Positions 44,149 through 53,635 of a stretch of 64,000 nt of DNA are shown one piece after another. The first letter of the stretch is position 1, and each line of letters begins with the position of its first letter. The position numbers and the translations under genes are program-made. The stretch lies in the NCBI RefSeq assembly GCF_036227105.1, contig NZ_CP109434.1, forward strand, positions 2,918,001 to 2,982,000. Direction: 5' to 3'. Below the pieces are notes generated by a model, which was not told where the DNA came from, made no database searches, and saw nothing but the letters and a program-made list of their open reading frames with translations. The stretch comes from Amycolatopsis sp. NBC_01488. GTDB taxonomy: Bacteria; Actinomycetota; Actinomycetes; Mycobacteriales; Pseudonocardiaceae.

Positions 44149-45417
44149 ATGACACACCAGCCGAAACTGAACGCACTCGCCGCCGCCGACCCCGCGATCG
44201 CCGGGCTCGTCGAGGACGAGGCGAAGCGGCAGCACGACAAGATCCGCCTGATCGCGTCGGAGAACTACGTCTCGCAGGCCGTGCTCGAAGCGACCGGCAC
44301 CGTGCTCACCAACAAGTACTCCGAGGGGTACGCGGGCAAGCGCTACTACGAGGGCCAGCAGTTCATCGACCAGATCGAGCAGCTGGCCATCGAGCGGGCG
44401 AAGGCCGTGTTCGGCGCCGACCACGCGAACGTCCAGCCGTACTCCGGGTCACCGGCGAACCTGGCCGTGTACCTCGCCTTCGCGCAGCCCGGCGACACCG
44501 TGCTCGGCATGGCGCTGCCGGACGGCGGCCACCTCACGCACGGCTGGAGCGTGTCGGCGACCGGCAAGTGGTTCACCCCGGTGCGCTACGGCGTCGCGAA
44601 GGAGACCGGCCGCGTCGATCTCGACCAGGTCCGCGACCTGGCGCGGCAGCACCGGCCGAAGCTGATCTTCGCCGGCGGCACGGCGATCCCGCGCACGATC
44701 GACTTCCCGGCGTTCGCCGAGATCGCGCGGGAGGTGGACGCGGTGCTCGTCGCCGACATCGCGCACATCGCCGGGCTGGTCGCGGGCGGCGCGCACCCGT
44801 CGCCGGTCGGGCACGCGCAGGTCATCACGACGACGACGCACAAGACCCTGCGCGGTCCGCGCGGGGCGATGATCCTTTCCGACGCCGACCACGCGAAGGC
44901 CGTCGACAAGGCGGTGTTCCCGGGCCTGCAGGGCGGCCCGCACAACCACACGACCGCGGCGATCGCCGTCGCGCTCGGGGAGGCGCAGCAGCCGTCGTTC
45001 AGCGACTACGCGCACACGGTCGTCGCGAACGCCCGCGCGCTGGCCGACGCGTTGCTCGCCTGCGGCTACGACCTGGTGTCCGGCGGCACGGACAACCACC
45101 TGCTGCTGATCGACCTGACGAACAAGGGGGTCGCCGGCAAGCCGGCCGCGCAGGCCCTGGACCGCGCGGGCATCGAGCTGAACTACAACACGGTGCCGTT
45201 CGACCCGCGCAAGCCGTTCGACCCGTCCGGCATCCGCCTCGGCACGTCCGCGATCACGACCCGCGGCCTGCGGCCGGAGCACCAGGTCCAGGTCGCGGAG
45301 TGGATCGACCGCACGGTGACGGCGGCGGCCGCGTCCGACGACTCTTCGCTGGACACGATCGCCGCGGAGATCCGCGAGTTCGTGGCGCCGTTCCCGATCC
45401 CGGGCTACTCGGCCTGA
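44149..45417 (+). CDS. glyA: Serine hydroxymethyltransferase
   Basis: 422-residue PLP enzyme that converts serine and tetrahydrofolate to glycine and methylene-THF. Landmarks: IRLIASENYVSQAVLEATGT, NKYSEGYAGKRYYEGQ, PYSGSPANLAVY (the motif usually ends AN), and the PLP lysine in TTTTHKTLRGPRG. The C-terminus has GTSAITTRGL. The ATG at 44149 follows the riboswitch; a GCCGGAGT site is weakly placed. Some substitutions (for example HGWSVSATG for the usual HG-xxxNxSG) are slight but the active site looks intact. Confidence 0.95.
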   Translation: MTHQPKLNALAAADPAIAGLVEDEAKRQHDKIRLIASENYVSQAVLEATGTVLTNKYSEGYAGKRYYEGQQFIDQIEQLAIERAKAVFGADHANVQPYSGSPANLAVYLAFAQPGDTVLGMALPDGGHLTHGWSVSATGKWFTPVRYGVAKETGRVDLDQVRDLARQHRPKLIFAGGTAIPRTIDFPAFAEIAREVDAVLVADIAHIAGLVAGGAHPSPVGHAQVITTTTHKTLRGPRGAMILSDADHAKAVDKAVFPGLQGGPHNHTTAAIAVALGEAQQPSFSDYAHTVVANARALADALLACGYDLVSGGTDNHLLLIDLTNKGVAGKPAAQALDRAGIELNYNTVPFDPRKPFDPSGIRLGTSAITTRGLRPEHQVQVAEWIDRTVTAAAASDDSSLDTIAAEIREFVAPFPIPGYSA

Positions 45418-45426
45418 CTCCTGTCC

Positions 45427-45466
45427 GCCGAAGGCGGCACTTTCCCGGGAAAGTGCCGCCTTCGGC
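45427..45466. terminator. Long perfect palindrome after glyA
   Basis: 40-base perfect inverted repeat with no loop, arms starting GCCGAAGGCGGCAC, centred on CCCGGG. It lies 10 bases after the glyA stop and lacks a T-run; terminator is the likely role. Confidence 0.7.
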
Positions 45467-45513
45467 GTGTCCGGGACGGCGAGACCGGTGTCACAGAAAA
45501 TTTGATTGCTCGA

Positions 45514-45565
45514 TACAAGCTTCTGGAGGAATACTTGGCCGAGACAAGTAGTTGAGAGGTACAAG
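45514..45565 (+). promoter_or_regulatory. ACAAG operator-like repeats before the efflux gene
   Basis: Three ACAAG copies, TACAAG (45514), GACAAG (45543) and TACAAG (45560), plus an inverted ACTTG at 45533 giving ACTTG-N7-CAAGT. Spacings of 29 and 17 bases. Likely binding sites of a regulator not encoded beside it. Confidence 0.4.
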
Positions 45566-45595
45566 CAACTACCGCGAAGGCTGAGGGAGACCACC

Positions 45596-47248
45596 ATGAG
45601 CGACACCACCACGGCGGAAGGAGCAGCCGCTACGAACGGCCGACTGTCCCACCGTCAGATCCTGACCGTCCTGTCCGGGCTGATGCTCGGCATGTTCCTC
45701 GCCGCGCTCGACCAGACGATCGTGTCGTCGTCGATGCGCACCATCGCCGACGAGCTGCACGGCCTGAGCCTGCAGGCCTGGGCGACCACGGCCTACCTGA
45801 TCACCGCGACGCTTTCGACGCCGCTGTACGGCAAGCTCTCCGACCTCTACGGCCGCAAGCCCATGTACCTGACGGCGATCTCGCTGTTCCTGGTCGGCTC
45901 GCTGGCCAGCGGCATGGCCACGTCGATGTACGAACTCGCCGCGTTCCGCGCGTTCCAGGGCCTCGGCGCCGGCGGTCTGATGTCGCTCGCGCTGGCGATC
46001 ATCACCGACATCACCGCGCCGCGTGAGCGCAGCCGCTACCAGGGCTACTTCATGGCCGTGTTCGGCATCTCGAGCGTCGCCGGCCCGGTCGTCGGCGGGT
46101 TCTTCGCCGGTATCGACACCTTCGCCGGCATCACCGGCTGGCGCTGGGTCTTCCTGGTCAACGTCCCGATCGCGCTCGCCGCGCTGGTCGTCGTCACCAA
46201 GGTGCTGAACCTCCCGCACACCCGCGTCGACCAGAAGGTCGACTACTGGGGTGCCGTCGCGCTGGCCACCGGCCTGGTGCCGCTGCTGATCGTCGCCGAA
46301 CAGGGCCGCGAGTGGGGCTGGGGCTCGGCCGCCTCGATCGCGATGTACGCCGTCGGCGCGCTGGGCGTGACCGCCTTCGTCTGGATCGAACGCCGGATGG
46401 GCGATGCCGCCCTGCTGCCGCTGCGCCTGTTCAGGCGGCCGGTCTTCCGGATGTCGACCATCGTCACGGTCGTGCAGGGCGCCGGGATGTTCGGCGCGAT
46501 GATGTCGCTGCCGCTGTACCTGCAGATCGTCAAGGGCGCGACGCCGACCCAGGCCGGCCTGCAGATGCTCCCGCTGACGCTCGGCATCATGATCGCCAGC
46601 CTGACCAGCGGCCGCCTGATCTCGAAGACCGGGCGCTACAAGATGTTCGCGGTGGCCGGGATCGGCCTGATGGCGGCGGCGCTGTTCGCGCTGTCGACGA
46701 TCACCGTCGACACCTCGCTGAGCCTGGTCATGGTGATCGCCTTCGTGATCGGCCTCGGCCTCGGCGCCTCGATGCAGACGCTGGTGCTGGCCGCGACCAA
46801 CGACGTCCGCCCGCAGGACATCGGCGTCGCCACCTCGGCGGCGACGTTCTTCCGGCAGATCGGCGGCACGGCGGGCACCGCGGTGTTCCTGTCGATCCTG
46901 TTCGGCACGGTCGGCGACCGGATCGCGAACGCCGTCCGCTCGGCGCTGACCACGCCGGCCTACGTGTCGGCGCTGGCCCAACACCCGGAGTTCGCGCAGC
47001 AGATGAAGAGCGGCCTGGACGTCAACGACACGTCGTTCCTGTCCTCGCTCGACCCGACGCTGGCCCGGCCGATCCTGCAGGGCTTCGCCGAGTCGATGAG
47101 CACGGTGTTCCTGGTCGGCGGGATCGTGCTGACCGTCGGATTCGCGCTGGTGTGGTTCCTCAAGGAGAAGCCGCTCTCGGACAAGTCCGCGATGGAGCAG
47201 CGCGCGGAGGCCGAGGAAGCCCCGGCCGCCCTCGCCCTGGCGCACTGA
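45596..47248 (+). CDS. DHA2 family drug efflux MFS transporter
   Basis: 550-residue EmrB/QacA-type antiporter with about 14 hydrophobic segments. FLAALDQTIVSSSMRTIADEL is helix 1 with the DHA2 LDxTIVxxAxP-like motif, LYGKLSDLYGRKPMYL is motif A, and AFRAFQGLGAGGLMSLALAI plus GISSVAGPVVGGFF (motif C) follow. The substrate is unknown; families of this kind export lipophilic cations and antibiotics. The ATG follows GAGGGAGACCACC. It stands alone between two hairpins. Confidence 0.93.
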   Translation: MSDTTTAEGAAATNGRLSHRQILTVLSGLMLGMFLAALDQTIVSSSMRTIADELHGLSLQAWATTAYLITATLSTPLYGKLSDLYGRKPMYLTAISLFLVGSLASGMATSMYELAAFRAFQGLGAGGLMSLALAIITDITAPRERSRYQGYFMAVFGISSVAGPVVGGFFAGIDTFAGITGWRWVFLVNVPIALAALVVVTKVLNLPHTRVDQKVDYWGAVALATGLVPLLIVAEQGREWGWGSAASIAMYAVGALGVTAFVWIERRMGDAALLPLRLFRRPVFRMSTIVTVVQGAGMFGAMMSLPLYLQIVKGATPTQAGLQMLPLTLGIMIASLTSGRLISKTGRYKMFAVAGIGLMAAALFALSTITVDTSLSLVMVIAFVIGLGLGASMQTLVLAATNDVRPQDIGVATSAATFFRQIGGTAGTAVFLSILFGTVGDRIANAVRSALTTPAYVSALAQHPEFAQQMKSGLDVNDTSFLSSLDPTLARPILQGFAESMSTVFLVGGIVLTVGFALVWFLKEKPLSDKSAMEQRAEAEEAPAALALAH

Positions 47249-47262
47249 CCAGCTGAAACACG

Positions 47263-47293
47263 AAGAGGCCCCTCGAAACCGAGGGGCCTCTTT
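47263..47293. terminator. Bidirectional terminator efflux gene/ppa
   Basis: 11-bp hairpin GAGGCCCCTCG/CGAGGGGCCTC with an AAAC loop, AA before and TTT after, between convergent genes. Confidence 0.9.
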
Positions 47294-47302
47294 CGCGTGA
47301 CG

Positions 47303-47821
47303 TCAGTGGGCGACGCCGCCGTTGGCTTTCTCCTTGGCCAGGCGGTCGGTCTCGCGCTCGTACGAGCGGGCGATCTCGGCTTCGGCCTCGGTGCGGCCGA
47401 CCCAGGAGGAGCCTTCGACGCTCTTGCCCGGCTCGAGGTCCTTGTAGACCTCGAAGAAGTGCTGGATCTCCAGGCGGTGGAACTCGTTCATGTGGTGGAT
47501 GTCGCGCAGGTGCTCGAGCCGCGGGTCGTTCGACGGAACGGCGATGACCTTGTCGTCCGGGCCCTTCTCGTCGGTCATCCGGAACATGCCGATCGCACGG
47601 CAGCGGATCAGGCAACCCGGGAAAGTGGGCTCCTGCACGAGCACCATCACATCCAGGGGGTCGCCGTCCTGGCCGAGGGTGTCGTCGATGAAGCCGTAGT
47701 CGGCCGGGTACTGCGTGGCCGTGAACAGGGTCCGGTCCAGCTTGATGCGGCCGGTCTTGTGGTCGACCTCGTACTTGTTGCGCTCCCCTTTGGGGATCTC
47801 GATCGTGACGTCGAACTCCAC
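47303..47821 (-). CDS. ppa: Inorganic pyrophosphatase
   Basis: 172-residue family I soluble pyrophosphatase. It opens [19 protein letters not shown], and the DxDPxD metal-binding signature is present ([13 protein letters not shown]), with [13 protein letters not shown] and a KDLEPGK loop following. The GTG at 47821 matches the family start and has a GAGGACAGGCG site; an in-frame ATG at 47884 would add 21 residues without similarity. It is divergent from dacB, the same arrangement as Rv3628/Rv3627c. Confidence 0.95.
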   Translation of the reverse strand: MEFDVTIEIPKGERNKYEVDHKTGRIKLDRTLFTATQYPADYGFIDDTLGQDGDPLDVMVLVQEPTFPGCLIRCRAIGMFRMTDEKGPDDKVIAVPSNDPRLEHLRDIHHMNEFHRLEIQHFFEVYKDLEPGKSVEGSSWVGRTEAEAEIARSYERETDRLAKEKANGGVAH

Positions 47822-47997
47822 GCCTGTCCTCACTGCTTCTTCATAGGTCTCGGCATGCCACGCGTCGCGGGCGGCAACCTTCATGACTGTCTTGACGTCT
47901 CCTAGTGTGGACTACGCCCGGCCGCGGGGCCGCATCGATGTCGGCCTCGCGGCATGTGAGCTTGGCCCCTTCCGGGGCAGGTGAGAAGGAGTGGTGG

Positions 47998-50334
47998 GTG
48001 CCGGAAAACGACCAGCCGATGTGGCCTTCGTCGGACGAAGACCGCTCGTCGTCCGGCGCGCGGAAGACCACCCCGATGTCGCTGCCCGATCCGCCGGCGA
48101 GCCCGCCGGAGAAGTCCGGCGTGCCCAAGGTCACAGGTAGTGAGGCGCCGAAGGGGTCGTGGTTCGCGCCGAACGTCGAGCCCGAGCCGATCCCGGGCCT
48201 GAACGCACCCGCGGAGGAGCCGCCGCCCTCGCCGTCCCCGGCGAAGCAGGACCTGGCCGACCGGCTGGGCTCGCGGGAGCCGAAGCAGAAGCCCGCCGAG
48301 GCCGAGGAGGCCCCGGTCGCGGAGGCCACCCAGTTCATCGAGGTGAAGCAGCCGGAGAAGCAGCCGGAAAAGCCGGAGAAGCCCGAGACGCCGGTCGCCG
48401 AGAGCACCCAGTACATCGAGGCGACGCCGTCCGAGGAAAAGCCGGACGCCCAGAGCACGCAGCAGCAGGCGCCGTGGGTACCGGTGGAGCGCAACGTCTG
48501 GCCCGGTGAGCAGCAGGAACGCCACGACGAGCCGCCGTCCGGCAAGCCCGAAGCGCAGCCGTGGCGGGAAGAGCTGCAGCTGTGGCGCGAGGAACAGCAG
48601 CGCCGCGAAGAGCAGCTGAAGCGCGCGGAGCCGCAGCGTCGCGAGGAGCCCCCGCAGCAGCCGTGGGCGCAGCGCCTCGACGTGCCGGACGAGCGCCGCG
48701 CCGCGCTGCCGCCGGAGCCGCCGCGCGGGGTCGTGCCGTCGGCGTCCGTCGGCTCGCTGGCCCGGCCGATGCGGATCGAGCCGGACGGGCAGCGGTTCGA
48801 CGCCGAGGCGACCGTCGGGATCGAGCGGCCCACCCAGTTCCCCGGGGTCTTCCAGCAGCAGCCGCAACCGCGCACCGAGCCGCCCGCGGAGCCCCCGCCG
48901 CCGCCCGCGGCCCAGCCCGCCGCCGAGGAGCCGCCGAAGAAGAAGCGGCGCAAGGGCAAGATCATCGCGCTGGTCGTGGTCGTCCTGCTGGTGCTGGCCG
49001 GCGGCGGGATCGCCGCCGCGATGCCGAAGGTCTCGAACCGCCTCGGCCTGCCGTGGGCGCCGAACGCGCCGAAGGGCGACAGCCCGGATCCGGTCGCGGC
49101 CACGCGCGAGCTGCGGGGTCCGGACACGTCCGGGCAGGCGCCGACCGCCGACGGCGTCAAGTCCGTGCTGGCCGGCCCGGCGGGCAACGGCGCGCTCGGC
49201 CAGCTCAACGGCAGCGTCGTCGACCCGGTGACCGGCACGACGCTGTGGGACCACAGCTCGGCGACCGCGGTGACACCCGCGTCGACGACGAAGGTGCTGA
49301 CCACCGCGGCCGCGCTGCTCGCGCTGGACCCGGACACGCGGCTGTCGACGAAGATCGTCCAGGGCGCCGACCCGGGCACGGTGATCCTGGTCGGCGGAGG
49401 TGACGTCACGCTGACGTCGCTGCCGCTGGGCACCGAGTCGCCGCTGTACCCGGGCGCCGCGCACGTCGACGACCTCGTCGCGCAGGTGAAGAAGGCCAAC
49501 CCGAACGTCAAGAAGGTGCAGGTCGACCTGAGCCTGTTCAAGGGCGCGACGACCGCGCCGGGCTGGGCCGCCGGCGACGCGCCGTCGACGTTCGCCACCC
49601 AGATCGGCTCGGTGATGGCCGACGCGGGGCGCCAGGACCCGAAGAACAACACCTCCATGCGCGTCCCGAACGCGGGCAGCGCGCTGGCGTCGACGATCGC
49701 GTCGAAGCTCAGCGCTTCGGCCGGCGGTCAGGCGACGGCGCCGAAGGACGCGAAGGTTCTCGCCGAGGTCAAGTCGGCGCCGCTGACCGAGCTGGTCTCC
49801 GACACGATGGAGCTGTCCGACGACGTCCTCGCCGAGGCCCTCGCCCGGCAGGTCGCGCTGGCCGGCGGCCAGGAAGCGACCTTCGCGGGCGGCGCCGCGG
49901 CGACCATCAAGGTGCTCAAGGACCACGGCTTCGACACCACCGGCGTCAAGCTGTCCGACGGCAGCGGCATCTCGACGGAGAACAAGATCCCGGCGAAGCT
50001 GCTGACCCAGCTCATGGCGGCCGCGGCGGCGCCGGAGGGCAAGAACCCGAACACGGCAAAGCTGCGCGCGATGCTGGCCGGCCTGCCGGTGGCGGGTGGC
50101 TCCGGGACCCTCGCCGACAAGCGGTTCGAGACGCCGGCGTCACAGGCCGGACGCGGCTGGGTGCGCGCGAAGACGGGCACGCTCACCGGCGTCAACACGC
50201 TCGCCGGGCTGGTTCTGGACCAGGACGGCCGGGTGCTGGTGTTCGCGTTCATGTCCAACGGCTCCGACCAGCAGCCGGGCCGCGACGCGATCGACGCGCT
50301 CGCGACGAGCTTGCGCAAGTGCGGCTGCTCGTAG
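47998..50334 (+). CDS. dacB: D-alanyl-D-alanine carboxypeptidase (PBP4 type)
   Basis: 778 residues. A very long cytoplasmic part (1-320) is rich in Pro, Glu and Gln and probably disordered, with two similar blocks VAEATQFIEVKQPE and VAESTQYIEATPSE. One membrane helix (IIALVVVVLLVLAGGGIAAAM, about 322) leads to the extracytoplasmic S13 peptidase: SxxK is STTK (Ser429, Lys432), DGSGISTEN lies near 654, and KTG is at 725. The enzyme trims pentapeptides of peptidoglycan. The N-terminal extension is far longer than in Rv3627c. GTG start with AAGGAG seven bases upstream. Confidence 0.92.
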   Translation: MPENDQPMWPSSDEDRSSSGARKTTPMSLPDPPASPPEKSGVPKVTGSEAPKGSWFAPNVEPEPIPGLNAPAEEPPPSPSPAKQDLADRLGSREPKQKPAEAEEAPVAEATQFIEVKQPEKQPEKPEKPETPVAESTQYIEATPSEEKPDAQSTQQQAPWVPVERNVWPGEQQERHDEPPSGKPEAQPWREELQLWREEQQRREEQLKRAEPQRREEPPQQPWAQRLDVPDERRAALPPEPPRGVVPSASVGSLARPMRIEPDGQRFDAEATVGIERPTQFPGVFQQQPQPRTEPPAEPPPPPAAQPAAEEPPKKKRRKGKIIALVVVVLLVLAGGGIAAAMPKVSNRLGLPWAPNAPKGDSPDPVAATRELRGPDTSGQAPTADGVKSVLAGPAGNGALGQLNGSVVDPVTGTTLWDHSSATAVTPASTTKVLTTAAALLALDPDTRLSTKIVQGADPGTVILVGGGDVTLTSLPLGTESPLYPGAAHVDDLVAQVKKANPNVKKVQVDLSLFKGATTAPGWAAGDAPSTFATQIGSVMADAGRQDPKNNTSMRVPNAGSALASTIASKLSASAGGQATAPKDAKVLAEVKSAPLTELVSDTMELSDDVLAEALARQVALAGGQEATFAGGAAATIKVLKDHGFDTTGVKLSDGSGISTENKIPAKLLTQLMAAAAAPEGKNPNTAKLRAMLAGLPVAGGSGTLADKRFETPASQAGRGWVRAKTGTLTGVNTLAGLVLDQDGRVLVFAFMSNGSDQQPGRDAIDALATSLRKCGCS

Positions 50335-50492
50335 CGGGCGGACGCGGTCCGGCCGACCCTCGTGGCGGTCGTGGTGCGGCTGCTGCCTGCCGTGCCAGCG
50401 TCACGAGGCTGTTCGGGTGGGTGCCGATCCGCGCGTATCCAGCCGCCGTGCCCGCGTGACGAGCTTGTGCAAGTGCGGGTGCTCGTAGCGGG
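50301..50492 (+). repeat. Duplicated tail of dacB
   Basis: A 38-base segment covering the last codons and stop of dacB (50301-50338) recurs at 50455-50492 with four mismatches, 154 bases downstream in the intergenic region. Both copies span the ACGAGCTTG to GTAGCGGG stretch. Confidence 0.75.
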
Positions 50493-50554
50493 AGACACCG
50501 AACCGTACGAAGATCGTGGCCGGAAACCCGTCCGGGGCAGGTAGCGTCGGAAGG

Positions 50555-51592
50555 GTGAGTCAGGAAACCGAGACCCGGCCCATGGTCGACTGGGCGCTCG
50601 CCGCGCAGACCGGCGCGCTGCTCGTGCGCGGCGGTCCGCAGGTTCCGCGTGCGGAGGCCGAGGCCGCCGTCACCGACCTGCGTGAGCTGACCGTGGAGGC
50701 CGAGGGGCACGTCCGGCAGCTGACGAACCTGGGCCTCGACCTCCCGCTGCTGCCCGGCGAGGTCGTCGACCGCCCCGGCTGGGTGCGCTCGGCCGCCGCC
50801 GGGCTCGGCGCGCTGACCGGGCGCGCGCTGCCGCAGCAGGGCGGGCCGTTCGGGCCGATCCTGGCTGGTGGCGCGGGTGTGCAGACCGGGCTGGTGCTCG
50901 CGTTCCTGGCCAGCCGCGTGCTCGGCCAGTACGACCCCTTCGGCGGCCCCGAGCGCGAAGGCAGCCTGCTGCTGGTCGCGCCGAACGTCGTCGCCGCCGA
51001 ACGCGCGATGGACGTGCCGGGCCACGACTTCCGGCTCTGGGTCTGCCTGCACGAGTGCACCCACCGGCTCCAGTTCACCGCCGTCACCTGGCTGCGCGAC
51101 TACTTCGCCGACGAGGTCGAACGACTCGTCGGCGGGCTCGTGGGCGGCGGCTCCGACAGCCTCGCCGACCTCGTCGGACGGCTGCCCGAGGCGATCAAGC
51201 AGGGGCCGAAGCTCAACCTCGCCGAGCTGCTGCAGTCGCCGAAGGAACGCGCGGTCTTCGACCGGCTGCTGGCGCTCTCGACGCTCCTGGAGGGCCACGC
51301 CGACTTCGTCATGGACGCCGTCGGCCCGCAGGTCGTCCCGAGCGTCGACACGATCCGGGCGCGGTTCACCGCCCGGCGCAAGGGCGGCGGCGTCTTCGAC
51401 CGGCTGCTGCGCGCGCTGCTCGGCGTCGACGCGAAGATCCGTCAGTACGAAGAAGGCGCGAAGTTCACGAAGCACGTCGTGGACGCCGTCGGCATGGAGG
51501 GCTTCAACGCCGTCTGGCGGTCGCCGAACACCCTGCCCTCGCGCGCCGAGATCGCCGACCCGGCCGCGTGGGTCCGGCGCCTGCACGGATGA
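50555..51592 (+). CDS. Zinc-dependent metalloprotease (Rv3626c-like)
   Basis: 345-residue protein of the coenzyme F420 biosynthesis-associated/DUF2342 zinc-metallopeptidase family. The zinc-binding HECTH (an HExxH helix, in CLHECTHRLQF) lies near residue 167, with a downstream Glu-containing helix LLEGHADFVMD as third-ligand candidate. VGQYDPFGG-like LGQYDPFGGPEREG is the usual preceding block. Its substrate is unknown. GTG 50555 follows GGAAGG. It overlaps tilS by ATGA. Confidence 0.9.
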   Translation: MSQETETRPMVDWALAAQTGALLVRGGPQVPRAEAEAAVTDLRELTVEAEGHVRQLTNLGLDLPLLPGEVVDRPGWVRSAAAGLGALTGRALPQQGGPFGPILAGGAGVQTGLVLAFLASRVLGQYDPFGGPEREGSLLLVAPNVVAAERAMDVPGHDFRLWVCLHECTHRLQFTAVTWLRDYFADEVERLVGGLVGGGSDSLADLVGRLPEAIKQGPKLNLAELLQSPKERAVFDRLLALSTLLEGHADFVMDAVGPQVVPSVDTIRARFTARRKGGGVFDRLLRALLGVDAKIRQYEEGAKFTKHVVDAVGMEGFNAVWRSPNTLPSRAEIADPAAWVRRLHG

Positions 51593-52548
51593 CCGGGCCG
51601 GCCGTCGCGGCCGTCCGGCGAGCCGTCCGCAGCTTCCTGGACACCGTCGAGGGGCTGCCCGAACTCTGCGTCGCGGTCTCCGGCGGCGCCGACTCCCTCG
51701 CGCTGTGCGAGGCCACGGCCTACGTCGGGCACCACCGCGGCCTCCGCGTCCGCGCGCTGGTCGTCGACCACGGCCTGCAGGAGGGCTCGGCGAAGATCGC
51801 GCTCGATGCGGCCGCCGCGGCGAAGTCGCTGGGTGCCGACGAAGCCGAGGTGCGCCGGATCGACGTCACCGGCTCCGGCGGCCCGGAAGCCGCCGCGCGC
51901 AAAGCCCGCTACCGCGCGCTGGGCGGCCACGACCTCGTCCTGCTCGGCCACACCCTCGACGACCAGGCCGAAACCGTCCTGCTCGGGCTCGGCCGCGGCT
52001 CGGGCCCGCGCAGCGTCGCCGGGATGCGCCCGCACGACCCGCCGTGGGGCCGCCCGCTGCTCGCCGTCACGCGGGCCACCACCCGCGCCGCCTGCGCCGA
52101 GCTCGGCGTCGAGCCCTGGGACGACCCGCACAACGCCGAACCGCGCTTCACCCGCGTCCGGTTGCGCACCGAAGTCCTGCCGCTGCTGGAAGACGTCCTC
52201 AACGGCGGCGTCGCCGGCGCGCTCGCCCGCACGGCCGCGCAGCTGCGTGAAGACAATGAGGCGCTGGACACAGTGGCGGACACGATCTTCACCCGCGCGG
52301 GCGGCCCCGAAGGACTGGATGTCGGCGTCCTTTCGGCCGAGCCCGCGGCGCTGCGGCGGCGGGTTCTCCGCAGGTGGCTGCTGGCATCGGGCGTGCGTGA
52401 GCTCACCGACGCGCACCTGCGCGCGGTCGACGGGCTGGTCGCCCGGTGGCGTGGTCAGGGCGGCGTCTGGTTGCCGGGCAACTTGGAGGCGCGGCGGTGC
52501 CATGGCAGGCTCTGCCTCACCTCCCAACCCACCACCCGAGGGGAATGA
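51589..52548 (+). CDS. tilS: tRNA(Ile)-lysidine synthase
   Basis: 319-residue N-type ATP pyrophosphatase that converts C34 of tRNA-Ile(CAU) to lysidine. The PP-loop SGGADS is at 31-36, VVDHGLQEGS and LGHTLDDQAETVLLGLGRGSGPRSVAGM follow, and RPLL and FTRVRLRTEVLPLLE complete the catalytic domain. It is the short actinobacterial form. ATG overlaps the metalloprotease stop; three bases separate it from hpt. Same order as Rv3626c-Rv3625c-Rv3624c. Confidence 0.95.
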   Translation: MTGPAVAAVRRAVRSFLDTVEGLPELCVAVSGGADSLALCEATAYVGHHRGLRVRALVVDHGLQEGSAKIALDAAAAAKSLGADEAEVRRIDVTGSGGPEAAARKARYRALGGHDLVLLGHTLDDQAETVLLGLGRGSGPRSVAGMRPHDPPWGRPLLAVTRATTRAACAELGVEPWDDPHNAEPRFTRVRLRTEVLPLLEDVLNGGVAGALARTAAQLREDNEALDTVADTIFTRAGGPEGLDVGVLSAEPAALRRRVLRRWLLASGVRELTDAHLRAVDGLVARWRGQGGVWLPGNLEARRCHGRLCLTSQPTTRGE

Positions 52549-52551
52549 CCC

Positions 52552-53103
52552 GTGTACGAGGGCGAAATCGCCTCCGTGCTCGTCACCGAGCAGCAGATCA
52601 AGGACAAGATCACGGAGCTGTCGGCGCAGATCGCCGCCGACTATCCGGCCAACGGGCAGGGCGAACTCCTGCTGGTGGGCGTCCTGAAGGGCGCGGTCAT
52701 GTTCATGACCGACTTCGCCCGCGCGCTGCCGCTGCCGACGCAGCTGGAATTCATGGCCGTCTCCTCGTACGGCTCGTCGACGTCGTCGTCCGGCGTCGTG
52801 CGGATCCTCAAGGACCTCGACCGCGACATCGCGGGCCGGGACGTGCTGATCGTCGAGGACATCGTCGACTCCGGCCTGACGCTGTCGTGGCTGCTGAAGA
52901 ACCTCGCCAGCCGGAACCCGGCATCGCTCGAGGTGGTTTCGCTGCTGCGCAAGCCGGAGGCGGTCAAGGTGGACGTCCCGGTCAAGTACATCGGCTTCGA
53001 CATCCCCAACGAGTTCGTCGTGGGCTACGGGCTGGACTACGCCGAGCGCTACCGGGACCTGCCCTACATCGGGACGCTGGACCCGAAGGTCTACACGTCC
53101 TAG
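52552..53103 (+). CDS. hpt: Hypoxanthine phosphoribosyltransferase
   Basis: 183-residue purine salvage enzyme making IMP and GMP from the free bases. [20 protein letters not shown] is the first loop, and the PRPP motif [18 protein letters not shown] (about 101-118) and the C-terminal [27 protein letters not shown] are typical. GTG start with GAGGGG about 9 bases upstream, in an operon with tilS. Confidence 0.96.
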   Translation: MYEGEIASVLVTEQQIKDKITELSAQIAADYPANGQGELLLVGVLKGAVMFMTDFARALPLPTQLEFMAVSSYGSSTSSSGVVRILKDLDRDIAGRDVLIVEDIVDSGLTLSWLLKNLASRNPASLEVVSLLRKPEAVKVDVPVKYIGFDIPNEFVVGYGLDYAERYRDLPYIGTLDPKVYTS

Positions 53104-53247
53104 TTCACCGACCGTTCATCGCAACCACCGGATTCGCGGAACCCCGCGGTCCGAGTTTGCGTCATACGCTCTGATCACGTGCGTTAACCTATGCGAAGAC
53201 CATTCGTGCCCGCGGTGACCGGGTCGGGGGAACGGGAGAGAGCTCAG

Positions 53248-53613
53248 ATGGGGAACAGCAGCGCTGCCGACGCGAACGCCTTCAAGGCCGCGGCCGCGGC
53301 GGGTCAGGTCGGGATCGACCCCGACGCCGCGCAGACCGTGCTGAACAAGATCCGCACCGGCAAGGACGCGGTCGAGGCACTGCTCAGCGGCGCGGGTGCC
53401 CTCGCCCAGCCGCCGAAGCTCGGGGACAACCCGGTCGGCAACGCCATGGCCGCCAAGTTCGTCCAGCGCGCCGACGGCGGGAACGACTCCTACGCCTCCG
53501 CGCTGCAGAACCTGCTCGACCAGTACACCGCCGCCGAGGAAGGCATCGTCACGGCGATGTCCCGGTACCACGAGATCGACCAGGCCGCGGCCGACCCGTT
53601 CCGCAACGCCTGA
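53248..53613 (+). CDS. Small type VII secretion-related protein with YxxxD motif
   Basis: 121-residue helical protein without a signal peptide. Two long helical stretches are visible (about 5-30 and 62-112), and YHEID at 107-111, near the C-terminus, fits the YxxxD/E export signal of type VII secretion (ESX) substrates. In PE/PPE and EsxB/EsxA pairs one partner carries this signal and the other the WxG turn; the next gene supplies a WxG. I infer a PE-like or EspC-like role. A GGGAGAG site precedes the ATG. The gene lies between hpt and ftsH, where M. tuberculosis has the espACD locus. Confidence 0.75.
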   Translation: MGNSSAADANAFKAAAAAGQVGIDPDAAQTVLNKIRTGKDAVEALLSGAGALAQPPKLGDNPVGNAMAAKFVQRADGGNDSYASALQNLLDQYTAAEEGIVTAMSRYHEIDQAAADPFRNA

Positions 53614-53635
53614 GCCCAGAGGGGGACTCGAAATC

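Noticed and set aside
45427..45466. CRISPR or insertion-sequence end
   Set aside because: A single loop-less palindrome with no second copy, spacer or transposase nearby; better read as a terminator.
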